Positions 8,320 to 16,803 of a DNA stretch of 64,000 nucleotides are shown one piece after another. The notes below the pieces were generated by a model. It worked only from the letters and a program-made list of their open reading frames with translations. It was not told the DNA's origin and did no database searches. The first letter of the stretch is position 1; every line of letters starts with the position of its first letter. Where the stretch lies: positions 3,472,001 through 3,536,000 of the forward strand of contig NZ_JACHND010000001.1 in NCBI RefSeq assembly GCF_014205275.1, written 5' to 3'. The position numbers and the translations under genes were made by a program. The stretch comes from Sphaerisporangium siamense. GTDB taxonomy: Bacteria > Actinomycetota > Actinomycetes > Streptosporangiales > Streptosporangiaceae.

Positions 8320-10104
8320 ATGACCACCTCGAAGGAGCGGAAGAGCGACCTGGTCGAGATGGCCTGGGACCCGATCACGCGCATCGTCGGCAGCCTGGGC
8401 ATCTACGCCAAGATCGACTTTGCGCAGAAGAAGGTCGCGGAGTGTCACAGCACGTCGTCGATCTTCCGCGGCTACAGCATCTTCATGAAGGGCAAGGACC
8501 CCCGCGACGCCCACTTCATCACCAGCCGCATCTGCGGGATCTGCGGCGACAACCACGCGACGTGCTCGGTCTACACGCAGAACATGGCCTACGGCGTGCG
8601 TCCGCCGGCGCTCGCCGAGTGGATCATCAACCTGGGCGAGTGCGCCGAGTACATGTTCGACCACAACATCTACCAGGAGAACCTGGTGGGGGTCGACTAC
8701 TGCGAGAAGATGGTCCGCGAGACCAACCCCGGCGTCCTCGAACTCGCCGAGCGCACCGAATGCGCGCACGCCGCCGAGCACGGCTACCGCACGATCGCCG
8801 ACATCATGCGCTCCCTCAACCCGTTGGAGGGCGAGTTCTACCGCGAGGCGCTGGTGATGAGCCGCCTGGCCCGCGAGATGTTCTGCCTGATGGAAGGGCG
8901 GCACGTCCACCCCTCGACGCTGTACCCCGGCGGCGTCGGCACGGTCGCGACCGTCCAGCTCTTCACCGACTACCTCACCCGGCTCATGCGCTACGTCGAG
9001 TTCATGAAGAAGGTCGTGCCGATGCACGACGACCTGTTCGACTTCTTCTACGACGCGCTGCCGGGCTACGAGCAGGTCGGACGGCGCCGGGTGCTGCTCG
9101 GCTGCTGGGGCTCGCTCAACGACCCCGCGTACTGCGACTTCACCTACGACAACATGAACGCCTGGGGCCACAAGATGTTCGTCACCCCGGGCGTCATCGT
9201 CGACGGCAGGCTCGTCACCAACGACCTGGTCGACATCAACCTCGGCATGCGCATCCTGCTCGGCAGCTCCTACTACGAGGACTGGCAGGACCAGGAGCCG
9301 TTCGTCACCCACGACCCGCTCGGCAACCCGGTCGACATGCGGCACCCGTGGAACCAGCACACGATCCCGCGCCCGCAGAAGCGCGACTTCAAGGACAAGT
9401 ACAGCTGGGTGATGTCGCCGCGCTGGTTCGACGGCCAGGACATGCTCCCGCTGGACACCGGAGGCGGCCCGATCGCCCGGCTGTGGTCCACGGCGCTGAA
9501 CGGCAAGGTGGACATCGGCTTCGTCAAGGCCACCGGCCACAGCGTCCAGATCACCCTGCCGAAGACGGCCACGCTGCCGGAGAAGACCCTGGAGTGGACG
9601 ATCCCGCAGTGGAACGGCGAGCCGCTGTCCAACACGCTGGAGCGCAACCGGGCCAGGTCCTACTTCCAGGCGTACGTCGCCGCGTGCGCGGTGTACTTCA
9701 CCGAGCAGGCCCTCGACGAGGTCAGGCGGGGACACAGCCAGACCTGGGAGCCGTTCGAGGTGCCGGAGGAGGCCATCTCGTGCGGGTTCACCGAGGCCGT
9801 GCGCGGCGTGCTGTCCCACCACATGGTGATCAGGAACGGCAGGATCGCCAACTACCACCCGTACCCGCCGACGCCGTGGAACGCCAGCGTCCGCGACAGC
9901 AACGGCGTGCCCGGCCCGTACGAGGACGCCGTGCAGAACACGCCGATCTTCGAGGAGAACCCGCCCGGCGACTTCAAGGGGATCGACATCATGCGCACGG
10001 TCCGCAGCTTCGATCCCTGCCTGCCCTGCGGGGTGCACATGTACCTCGGCGGCGGCAAGGAACTGCGCAAGATACACAGCCCTCATGCGTTCGGTGCGAG
10101 CTGA
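8320..10104 (+). CDS. hhyL: [NiFe] hydrogenase large subunit, group 1h type
   Basis: The 594-residue catalytic subunit holds the NiFe(CN)2CO centre. Both metal-binding motifs are intact: RICGICGDNH (Cys72, Cys75, His79) and DPCLPCGVH (Cys567, Cys570, His573). The 21 residues after His573 form the C-terminal peptide that the maturation protease encoded at 13275 should remove. Length and motif spelling fit the actinobacterial group 1h family. It is coupled to the small subunit and overlaps the NifU-like gene by 20 bp. Confidence 0.95.
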   Translation: MTTSKERKSDLVEMAWDPITRIVGSLGIYAKIDFAQKKVAECHSTSSIFRGYSIFMKGKDPRDAHFITSRICGICGDNHATCSVYTQNMAYGVRPPALAEWIINLGECAEYMFDHNIYQENLVGVDYCEKMVRETNPGVLELAERTECAHAAEHGYRTIADIMRSLNPLEGEFYREALVMSRLAREMFCLMEGRHVHPSTLYPGGVGTVATVQLFTDYLTRLMRYVEFMKKVVPMHDDLFDFFYDALPGYEQVGRRRVLLGCWGSLNDPAYCDFTYDNMNAWGHKMFVTPGVIVDGRLVTNDLVDINLGMRILLGSSYYEDWQDQEPFVTHDPLGNPVDMRHPWNQHTIPRPQKRDFKDKYSWVMSPRWFDGQDMLPLDTGGGPIARLWSTALNGKVDIGFVKATGHSVQITLPKTATLPEKTLEWTIPQWNGEPLSNTLERNRARSYFQAYVAACAVYFTEQALDEVRRGHSQTWEPFEVPEEAISCGFTEAVRGVLSHHMVIRNGRIANYHPYPPTPWNASVRDSNGVPGPYEDAVQNTPIFEENPPGDFKGIDIMRTVRSFDPCLPCGVHMYLGGGKELRKIHSPHAFGAS

Positions 10105-10678
10105 GCCGCGCGGCGCCGCGCGCCGGGAGGGCGGGCCCGGCGACGCGCCCGCCCTCGACGTGCGGCGGGCGGGCGAGCGCGCCGAGGCGCTGATCGACGA
10201 GCTGGCCGCGCTCGCCGACCCGGCCGCCAGGGACAAGGCCGAGGAACTGGTGCGCCTGCTCGTCGGCCTGTACGGCGCCGGGCTGGAGAGGATGCTCGGC
10301 GTCGTGGTGGAGTGCGACGCGGCCGAGGTGCTCCGCAGGTTCACCGCCGACGAGGTCGTCTCCGGCCTGCTCGTCCTGCACGACCTGCACCCGCTCGGCA
10401 CCCAGGAGCGCGTCCGCGCCGCGCTGGACGGCGTGCGCGGGCGCCTCGGGGACGGCGTCGAACTGCTCGGCGTGGACCGCGGCGGCGGGCAGGGCGTCGT
10501 GCGGCTGCGGATCGCCGGCCACGGGTGCGCCTCCACGCGGGCCGCGGTCACCGGGGCGGTCGAGCACGCGGTCCTGGCCGCCGCGCCCGAGGTGGCGCGC
10601 GTCGAGGTCGAGCAGGCGGCCGAGGCGCCGCCGCTGCTGCAGATCGGGCGCAGGCCGCCGGGGGAGGCCGCGCCGTGA
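10085..10678 (+). CDS. NifU-like C-terminal domain protein of the hydrogenase cluster
   Basis: A 197-residue protein whose second half (residues about 100-180) resembles the NifU C-terminal Fe-S scaffold domain. The scaffold normally binds its cluster through a CxxC motif; here the loop reads GHGCAST, with a single cysteine. The first half is helical with no recognised domain. The gene overlaps the large subunit by 20 bp and the next gene by GTGA. A role in loading Fe-S clusters into the small subunit is plausible but unproven, and the missing cysteine argues for a dimeric or altered mode. Confidence 0.7.
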   Translation: MRSVRAEPRGAARREGGPGDAPALDVRRAGERAEALIDELAALADPAARDKAEELVRLLVGLYGAGLERMLGVVVECDAAEVLRRFTADEVVSGLLVLHDLHPLGTQERVRAALDGVRGRLGDGVELLGVDRGGGQGVVRLRIAGHGCASTRAAVTGAVEHAVLAAAPEVARVEVEQAAEAPPLLQIGRRPPGEAAP

Positions 10679-11298
10679 CCGCCGCGGGCCCGCCCGCCGG
10701 GCTGCGCCGCTTCCGTGAGCCCCCGCCGCCGGAGACGCCCCGCTGCGAGATGTGCGCCGAGCCGCTGGAGGAGCGGCACGGCCACGTCGTGAACGTCCAG
10801 ACCCGGGCGCTGCTGTGCACGTGCCGGGGCTGCTCGCTGGTCATGCCCGGCAGCGGCCCGGGGGCGCGCTACCGCGGCGTGCCCGAGCGCCACCTGCACC
10901 TCCCGGGGTTCCGGCTGACCGCGGCCGACTGGGAGGCCCTGCAGATCCCCGTACGCGCCGCCTTCTTCTTCCACCACTCGGTGCTCGGCCGGTACGTGGC
11001 CTTCTACCCGAGCCCGGCGGGCGCCGCCGAGTCGCTGCTCCCCCTGGACGCCTGGGACGACGTGCTCGCGGCCAACCCCGAGGCGCCCCGCCCGCTGCCG
11101 GACGTCGAGGCGTACCTCGTCGACCGGGGCCCCGAGCGCCTCGCCTGCCACCTGGTGCCGATCGACGCCTGCTACGAGCTGGTCGGACTCGTGCGCCTGC
11201 ACTGGAAGGGGTTCCACGGCGGCCCCGAGGCGTGGCGGGCCATCGACGGCTTCTTCGCCGAGATCCGCGCCCGCGCCGGGGAGGACCGTCGTGTCTGA
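10675..11298 (+). CDS. DUF5947-type hydrogenase-associated protein
   Basis: A 207-residue protein starting with GTG in a GTGA overlap. Two cysteine pairs near the N-terminus (CEMCAEPL and LCTCRGCSLV) suggest a zinc or rubredoxin-like site, followed by an alpha/beta region (FFFHHSVLGRYVAFYPSPAG). I recognise it as the type annotated DUF5947, which accompanies group 1h hydrogenases in actinobacteria. No function is established. The rubredoxin-like cysteines would suit an electron-carrying or assembly role, which is inference. Confidence 0.65.
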   Translation: MTAAGPPAGLRRFREPPPPETPRCEMCAEPLEERHGHVVNVQTRALLCTCRGCSLVMPGSGPGARYRGVPERHLHLPGFRLTAADWEALQIPVRAAFFFHHSVLGRYVAFYPSPAGAAESLLPLDAWDDVLAANPEAPRPLPDVEAYLVDRGPERLACHLVPIDACYELVGLVRLHWKGFHGGPEAWRAIDGFFAEIRARAGEDRRV

Positions 11299-11950
11299 GA
11301 CGCGGGAGACACCCGCCGGGTCCGAGATCCGGTTCGAGTGCCTGGGCGTGCGCGCCGACCCGCACGCCGCGTCCCCCACCCTGTGCTTCCGCATCGGCGT
11401 CCACGAGCCCGTCGGCGAGTCGGTGCACGCCATCGCGCTGCGCGTGCAGATCAGGATCGAGCCGGCGCGCCGCCGCCACGGCCCCGCCGAGAGCGATTTG
11501 CTGGCCGACCTGTTCGGGCATCCCTCCCGGTGGGGCGACACGGTCAAGCCGCTGCAGTTCGCCACCGTCTCGGTCATGGTGCCGCGCTTCACCGGCTCCA
11601 CCGAGGTGGACCTGCCCGTCCCGTGCAGTTACGACCTGGAGGTCGCCGCGGGCAAGTACTTCGCCTCGCTCGACGACGGAGAGGTGCCCCTGCTGCTGCT
11701 GTTCAGCGGCACGGTGTTCGCCAGGTCCGGCGAGGGGTTCACCGTGCGCCAGGTCCCGTGGCACTGCGAGGCGCGCCAGGGGCTGCCCGTGGCGGTGTGG
11801 CGGGAACTGATGGACCGCTACTTCCCCGGCGGCGGCTGGCTGCGCCTGCACCGCGACACCCTGCGCGCGCTGCAACGGTTCAAATCCGACCGCGCCCTCG
11901 CCACCTGGGACGAGACGGTCGAAGCGCTGCTGAAGGAGGCGCGCCGATGA
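11291..11950 (+). CDS. DUF6084-type hydrogenase-associated protein
   Basis: A 219-residue protein beginning with GTG, overlapping the previous gene by 8 bp and the next by ATGA. It has a beta-rich N-terminus (IRFECLGVRADPHAASPTLC, VHAIALRVQIRIEP) and a conserved middle (SYDLEVAAGKYFASLDDGEV), without catalytic motifs that I recognise. It resembles DUF6084 proteins found only beside this class of hydrogenase. It may form a structural or assembly partner with the neighbouring unknowns. Confidence 0.6.
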   Translation: MSETRETPAGSEIRFECLGVRADPHAASPTLCFRIGVHEPVGESVHAIALRVQIRIEPARRRHGPAESDLLADLFGHPSRWGDTVKPLQFATVSVMVPRFTGSTEVDLPVPCSYDLEVAAGKYFASLDDGEVPLLLLFSGTVFARSGEGFTVRQVPWHCEARQGLPVAVWRELMDRYFPGGGWLRLHRDTLRALQRFKSDRALATWDETVEALLKEARR

Positions 11951-13278
11951 GCGTGGCCATGGACAACGCCCGCAAGGTCGCCGACGCCGTCCTGTACGAG
12001 GGCTATCTGCTGTACCCGTACCGGGCCTCGGCGGCCAAGAACCGGGTGCGCTGGCAGTTCGGGGTGCTCGTCCCGCCCGCCTACACCGCGACCTCCGAGC
12101 CCTCCGCCAGCGTGACGGAATGCCTGCTCGACGGCGCGGCCAACGCGCTGGTGCGGCTGCGCCTGAGGTTCCTGCACGTCAAGGAGCGCAGGGTGGAGCG
12201 CTCGGACGGCGGCGGTTTCGTCCCCGTGGCCCGCCTGGACGCCGGCGAGCGCAGCCACCTGACCTTCGACGAGGCCACCGAGCGCGAGGTGGAGCACGTG
12301 CTCGCCATGCCCGCCCTGCTCGGCGTGGAGCGCACGGTGACCGTGCGCGTGCCGGGGGACCGGTCCGAGGAGGCCGTCGTGTCCGGCGCGGGGGAACCGC
12401 TCGGCCGGGTGGTCACCGAGCACCGGCCGCTGCGCGCCGTGCTGGACGTCGCGGCCGAGGCGGGCGTGGGCCCCCAAGGGCTGGTGAAGCTGCGCGTCCG
12501 CACCCGCAACATCACCGGCTGGGCGGGCGACGGCACGCGCGAGCACGCGCTGCGGCACTCGCTGGTCGCCGCGCACCTGCTCATCGGCGTCACCGCGGGC
12601 CGGTTCCTGTCGCTGTCCGACCCGCCGGAGTGGGCGCGCCCGGCCGCGCGCGGCTGCGTCAACGAGAACACCTGGCCGGTGCTGGTGGGCGGGTCCGGCG
12701 GGCGCGACGCCGTGCTGTCCTCGCCGATCATCCTCTACGACCACCCGCGCGTCGCCCCCGAGAGCCCCGGAGACCTGTGCGACGCGACCGAGATCGACGA
12801 GCTGCTCCACCTGCGCACCCGGACGCTCACCGAGGAGGAGAAGCGGGAGGCGATGGCCACCGACCCGCGCGCCGCGGAGATCGTCCGCCTGGCCGGCGAG
12901 CTGCCGCCGGAGATGATGGAACGCCTGCACGGCGCGATGCGCCACGACCCCGCGACGCCGTGGTGGGACCCGGCCGCCGACGCCGAGGTGTCGCCGGACA
13001 CCGACACCGTGACCGTCGCCGGGGTCAGCGTCGCCAAGGGCAGCCGGGTGCGGCTGACGCCGGGACGGCGGCGCGCCGACGCCCACGACATGTTCCTCGC
13101 GGGCAGGACCGCGCGCGTGGAGGCCGTCCTGTCCGACGTGGACGGCGCGCCCCACCTCGCCGTGACGCTGGAGGAGGACCCCGGGGCCGACCTGCACCGC
13201 TCGCACGGCCGCTACCTGTACTTCGCGCCGGACGAGGTCGAGCCGCTGGCGGAGCCTCCGGGGGAGGGGGACGCGTGA
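11947..13278 (+). CDS. Conserved hydrogenase-cluster protein of unknown function
   Basis: A 443-residue protein with a distinctive start (VADAVLYEGYLLYPYRASAA), a tryptophan-rich patch (KNRVRWQFGVLVPP) and a C-terminal segment of about 70 residues (VSVAKGSRVRLTPG, HDMFLAGRTARVEAVLSD) that reads like a small beta-barrel. No domain of known function is recognisable and there are no transmembrane segments. It is translationally coupled on both sides within the hydrogenase cluster, so a role in maturation or in the mature complex is likely. Confidence 0.6.
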   Translation: MSVAMDNARKVADAVLYEGYLLYPYRASAAKNRVRWQFGVLVPPAYTATSEPSASVTECLLDGAANALVRLRLRFLHVKERRVERSDGGGFVPVARLDAGERSHLTFDEATEREVEHVLAMPALLGVERTVTVRVPGDRSEEAVVSGAGEPLGRVVTEHRPLRAVLDVAAEAGVGPQGLVKLRVRTRNITGWAGDGTREHALRHSLVAAHLLIGVTAGRFLSLSDPPEWARPAARGCVNENTWPVLVGGSGGRDAVLSSPIILYDHPRVAPESPGDLCDATEIDELLHLRTRTLTEEEKREAMATDPRAAEIVRLAGELPPEMMERLHGAMRHDPATPWWDPAADAEVSPDTDTVTVAGVSVAKGSRVRLTPGRRRADAHDMFLAGRTARVEAVLSDVDGAPHLAVTLEEDPGADLHRSHGRYLYFAPDEVEPLAEPPGEGDA

Positions 13279-13955
13279 ACGTCCTGGTGGCCGGGGTCGG
13301 CAACGTGTTCCTCGGCGACGACGGCTTCGGCGTCGCGGTGGCGCGGCGGCTGGCCGGCGCGGACCTGCCCGCCGGGGCCGTGGTGGGCGACTTCGGCATC
13401 CGCGGCGTCCACCTGGCCTACGAGCTGACCGGCGGCGCCTACGACGGCGCGGTCATCGTGGACGCGGTCGCGCGCGGCGGGCCCGCGGGCACGCTGTACG
13501 TCCTGCGGCCCGAGCCGGCCGAGGCCCCGCCGGTGTTCGCCGACGCCCACGACATGACCCCCGACGCCGTGCTGGCCCTGTCGGTCGCGCTCGGCGGCGC
13601 CCCCGGGCGGGTGCTGGTCGTCGGGTGCGAGCCGCGCGACCTCTCGCCCGGCATGGAACTGAGCCCGCCGGTGTCCGAGGCGGTCGGCCCCGCCGCGGAC
13701 CTGGTGCTCGAACTGGTCGCGGACCTCGCCACCGCACGAGCCGCGGACCCGGCCACGGAAAAGATCGCGGAACGGACGGCCGCGGCGCCGCCAGGCGCCG
13801 CGCGGAAGGAGGACCACCATGATGAAGCGTCTCGTGATGATCTCGGCGCTGGTCGCGGCCGGCGTCATGGTCTACCAGTCGATTCCGGACATCAAGCGGT
13901 ACATGAAGATCCGGAGCATGTGACCGGCGCGGGCAACTCTCGGGAAACGAGGTGA
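13275..13955 (+). CDS. Hydrogenase maturation protease
   Basis: A HyaD/HybD-family nickel-dependent endopeptidase, recognisable from GVGNVFLGDDGFGVAVARRL (metal-binding Asp near residue 16), DFGIRGVHLAYEL and the VVGCEPRDLSPGMELSPPV region. It should cut the large subunit after His573. The family is about 160 residues long; here the frame stays open to residue 226, and the last 50 residues run through the Shine-Dalgarno and entire frame of the microprotein at 13819, so the tail is probably non-functional. It starts with GTG in a GTGA overlap. Confidence 0.85.
   Translation: MNVLVAGVGNVFLGDDGFGVAVARRLAGADLPAGAVVGDFGIRGVHLAYELTGGAYDGAVIVDAVARGGPAGTLYVLRPEPAEAPPVFADAHDMTPDAVLALSVALGGAPGRVLVVGCEPRDLSPGMELSPPVSEAVGPAADLVLELVADLATARAADPATEKIAERTAAAPPGAARKEDHHDEASRDDLGAGRGRRHGLPVDSGHQAVHEDPEHVTGAGNSRETR
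13819..13923 (+). CDS. DUF6893-like 34-residue membrane microprotein
   Basis: A short gene nested in another frame of the protease 3' end. It has a strong AAGGAGG site 6 bp before the ATG. The product starts MMKRLVMISALVAAGVMVYQ, a single hydrophobic helix, and ends SIPDIKRYMKIRSM, a basic tail. This pattern (helix, then PDIKRYxxIRSM) is what I recall as DUF6893 small proteins of actinobacterial hydrogenase loci. It could tether the complex to the membrane, which the soluble subunits otherwise lack; that role is inference. Confidence 0.75.
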   Translation: MMKRLVMISALVAAGVMVYQSIPDIKRYMKIRSM

Positions 13956-13962
13956 ACTGATC

Positions 13963-14355
13963 GTGCACGAGTTCGGGATCGCCGAGTCGATCCTCGCCGC
14001 GGTCGAGGGCCGCGCGGACGGCCGGCGCATACGCCGGGCGCGCGTCCAGGTGGGCGCGCTGCTCCGCGTCGCCGAGCCCTCGCTCAACGACGCGTTCTCG
14101 CTGGTCGCCGAAGGGACGGTCGCCGAGGGCGCGCAGCTCGACCTGGTGACGATCCCGGTGCGGCTCACCTGCCGGGCCTGCGGCGACACCGCCACGTCGG
14201 TGGACCCGTACGCGGTCTGCCCCCACTGCGGGGACACCGACGTCGACGTCGAAGGGGGCGACGACCTCGTCCTCGAATCCATCCAGCTCGCGGAGGCGGC
14301 GCATGTGCCTGGGAATTCCCGGGGAGATCGTGGAGATCCTCAAGGATCGTCCTGA
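13963..14355 (+). CDS. hypA: Nickel metallochaperone HypA
   Basis: A 130-residue HypA that delivers nickel to the large subunit. The N-terminus VHEFGIAES keeps the nickel-binding His2 (GTG start), and the zinc site is formed by CRAC and CPHC. The family normally ends near LESIQL; the last 20 residues overlap the hypC gene by 53 bp and are probably incidental. HypA usually acts with the GTPase HypB, which is not encoded in this window. Confidence 0.92.
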   Translation: MHEFGIAESILAAVEGRADGRRIRRARVQVGALLRVAEPSLNDAFSLVAEGTVAEGAQLDLVTIPVRLTCRACGDTATSVDPYAVCPHCGDTDVDVEGGDDLVLESIQLAEAAHVPGNSRGDRGDPQGSS

Positions 14356-14581
14356 CCTGGCGCAGGTCGACGTGAGCGGGGTGCGGCGCGCCATCAACAT
14401 CGGCCTGCTGGAGGGGGAGCCGCTCGCACCGGGCGACTGGATCCTCATCCACGTCGGCTTCGCGCTGTCGAAGATCGACGAGGCGGAGGCCAAGTCGGCG
14501 ATGGACTTCCTCACCGGCATCGGCCAGGCGTACGAGGACGAGATGGCGGCGCTGCGCGACTCGATGATCGAAGAGGGGTGA
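14303..14581 (+). CDS. hypC: Hydrogenase assembly chaperone HypC
   Basis: A canonical 92-residue HypC beginning MCLGIPGEIVEI, with the essential Cys2 that works with HypD to carry the iron centre to the large-subunit precursor. The body (VDVSGVRRAINIGLL, GDWILIHVGFALSKIDEAEA) fits the family. It lies inside the hypA 3' end and 6 bp before hypD. This is the second HypC-type gene in the cluster, and the only one with Cys2. Confidence 0.95.
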   Translation: MCLGIPGEIVEILKDRPDLAQVDVSGVRRAINIGLLEGEPLAPGDWILIHVGFALSKIDEAEAKSAMDFLTGIGQAYEDEMAALRDSMIEEG

Positions 14582-14587
14582 GGCGCG

Positions 14588-15742
14588 GTGCGCTTCGTCG
14601 ACGAGTACCGCGACGCCGGCAAGGCCAGGGCCCTGGCCGCGCGGATCGCCGCGCTGTGCGAGCCCGGCCGCCCGTACAAGTTCATGGAGGTCTGCGGCGG
14701 CCACACCCACACCATCTACAAGCACGGCCTGGAGGACCACCTGCCCGCCACGGTCACGCTCGTCCACGGGCCCGGGTGCCCGGTGTGCGTGATCCCGATG
14801 GGCCGGGTGGACGACGCCGTCCACATCGCCGAGCAGTCCGGCGTCATCATGGCCACCTTCGGCGACATGATGCGCGTCCCCGGCGGGCGCGGCACCTTCC
14901 TGGAGGCCACGGCCCGCGGCGCGGACATCCGCATGGTGTACTCGCCGCTCGACGCGCTGAAGATCGCCCGCGAGAATCCGGACCGGCGGGTGGTGTTCCT
15001 CGCGATCGGCTTCGAGACCACGGCCCCGTCCACGGCCATGACGGTGCTGCGCGCGCGGGCCGAGGGCGTCACCAACTTCTCGGTGTTCTGCAACCACGTG
15101 ATGATCATCCCGGCCATCAACGCCATCCTGGACTCGCCCGACCTGCGGCTGGACGGGTTCATCGGCCCCGGTCACGTCTCGGCGGTGATCGGCTGCCTGC
15201 CGTACCGCTTCATCGCCCGCGACCACGGCAAGCCGCTGGTCGTCGCGGGCTTCGAGCCCCTGGACGTGCTGCAGGCGGTGTACCAGAACCTGGTCCAGCT
15301 CGCCGAGGGGCGCGCGGAGGTCGAGAACCAGTACGCCCGGGTCGTGCCGTGGGAGGGCAACCTCAAGGCGCTGGCCGTGATCGACGAGGTCATGGAGGTG
15401 CGCCCGACCTTCGAGTGGCGCGGGCTCGGCTTCATCTCGGAGTCGGCGCTGCGGATGCGCGACCGGTACGCCGAGTTCGACGCCGAGCAGGTGTTCGGCG
15501 TTCCCGGCGTGCGCGTGGCCGACCCGCAGGCGTGCCAGTGCGGCGAGGTGCTGAAGGGCGTGCTCAAGCCCTGGGAGTGCAAGGTCTTCGGCACGGCCTG
15601 CACCCCCGAGACCCCGATCGGCACGTGCATGGTGTCGTCGGAGGGGGCCTGCGCGGCCTACTACAACTTCGGCCGGTTCTCGCGCGACCGGGTGCGCGAG
15701 GCGACGCTGACCGGGACGGCGGGGGACGGGGAGCGGCCGTGA
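14588..15742 (+). CDS. hypD: Hydrogenase formation protein HypD
   Basis: A 384-residue HypD, the [4Fe-4S] scaffold on which the Fe(CN)2CO unit is assembled with HypC. Conserved segments are present in order: EVCGGHTHTIYKHG, GPGCPVCVIPMG, ATFGDMMRVPG, the redox-active C-terminal set CQCGEVLKG, and the FGTACTPETPIGTCMVSSEG stretch that binds the cluster. The GTG at 14588 is chosen because the sequence aligns from MRFVDEYRD. It is coupled to hypE by GTGA. Confidence 0.96.
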   Translation: MRFVDEYRDAGKARALAARIAALCEPGRPYKFMEVCGGHTHTIYKHGLEDHLPATVTLVHGPGCPVCVIPMGRVDDAVHIAEQSGVIMATFGDMMRVPGGRGTFLEATARGADIRMVYSPLDALKIARENPDRRVVFLAIGFETTAPSTAMTVLRARAEGVTNFSVFCNHVMIIPAINAILDSPDLRLDGFIGPGHVSAVIGCLPYRFIARDHGKPLVVAGFEPLDVLQAVYQNLVQLAEGRAEVENQYARVVPWEGNLKALAVIDEVMEVRPTFEWRGLGFISESALRMRDRYAEFDAEQVFGVPGVRVADPQACQCGEVLKGVLKPWECKVFGTACTPETPIGTCMVSSEGACAAYYNFGRFSRDRVREATLTGTAGDGERP

Positions 15743-16803
15743 GCGGCGAGGAGCAGGTGCTGGAACGGATCGAGCGGGTACGCCGCCGCAAGCCCCGCGT
15801 GCGCGAGGAACTGGTCACGCTCGCGCACGGCGCCGGGGGGAAGGCCACGCGCACGCTCATCGAGGCCGTCTTCCTGGAGGCGTTCTCCAACCCGCTGCTG
15901 GCCCCGCTCGCCGACGGGGCGGTGGCCGACGGGCTGGCGTTCACCACCGACGCCTACGTGGTGACCCCGCTGTTCTTCCCCGGCGGCGACATCGGGGACC
16001 TGGCGGTCAACGGGACCGTCAACGACCTCGCCATGTGCGGCGCCCGCCCGTCGTACCTGTCGGCGGCGTTCGTCCTGGAGGAGGGCTTCCCCGTCGAGGA
16101 CCTGCGCCGCGTCACCGCCTCGATGGCGCGGGCCGCGCGGGACGCCGGCGTGCCGATCGTCACCGGCGACACCAAGGTCGTGCAGCGCGGCAAGGCCGAC
16201 GGCTGCTACATCACCACGGCCGGGGTCGGCACCGTCGACCCGGCGGTCCGGCTGCGGGCCTCCGCCGCGCGGCCCGGGGACGCCGTCATCGTGTCGGGAC
16301 CGATCGGCGAGCACGGCGTCACGGTCATGCTCGCCCGGGGCGAGCTGGACATCGAGGCCGACCTCACCTCCGACACCGCCCCGCTGGCCGGCCTGGTCGC
16401 CTGCCTGCTCGACTCCTGTGGTCAAGGGCAGGTGCGCTGCCTGCGCGACCCCACGCGGGGCGGGGTGGCGACCGTGCTCAACGAGATCGCCGGAGCGTCC
16501 GAGGCCGCGGTCGTGCTCGACGAGGACGCCGTCCCGGTGCGGCCGGCGGTGCGCGGCGCCTGCGAGCTGCTCGGCATCGACCCGCTGTACGTCGCCTGCG
16601 AAGGACGCATGATCGCCGTCGTGGACTCCGGCGCCGCGCCCGCCGCGCTGGACGCGTTGCGCGCGCACCCGCTCGGCGCGGGCGCGGCCGTGATCGGGCG
16701 GATCGCGCAGGACCCGCCCGGCCTCGTGCTGCTCAGGACCGCCTTCGGGGGGACGCGGATCGTCGACGTGCTCGTGGGCGATCCTCTGCCGCGTATCTGC
16801 TGA
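15739..16803 (+). CDS. hypE: Hydrogenase maturation protein HypE
   Basis: A 354-residue AIR-synthase-fold protein that dehydrates carboxamide on its C-terminal cysteine to thiocyanate, the source of the cyanide ligands. The ending PRIC is intact, and LAHGAGGKATRTLIE, FTTDAYVVTPLFFPGGDIG and VTGDTKVVQRGKADG mark the ATP and substrate sites. It needs the carbamoyltransferase HypF, which is not found here. The last 71 bp overlap the convergent glycosyltransferase gene tail to tail. Confidence 0.95.
   Translation: MSGEEQVLERIERVRRRKPRVREELVTLAHGAGGKATRTLIEAVFLEAFSNPLLAPLADGAVADGLAFTTDAYVVTPLFFPGGDIGDLAVNGTVNDLAMCGARPSYLSAAFVLEEGFPVEDLRRVTASMARAARDAGVPIVTGDTKVVQRGKADGCYITTAGVGTVDPAVRLRASAARPGDAVIVSGPIGEHGVTVMLARGELDIEADLTSDTAPLAGLVACLLDSCGQGQVRCLRDPTRGGVATVLNEIAGASEAAVVLDEDAVPVRPAVRGACELLGIDPLYVACEGRMIAVVDSGAAPAALDALRAHPLGAGAAVIGRIAQDPPGLVLLRTAFGGTRIVDVLVGDPLPRIC

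Noticed and set aside
8290..11601. 1103-residue minus-strand frame through the hydrogenase large subunit
   Set aside because: No recognisable domain; it lies opposite hhyL and several coupled genes with strong family matches.
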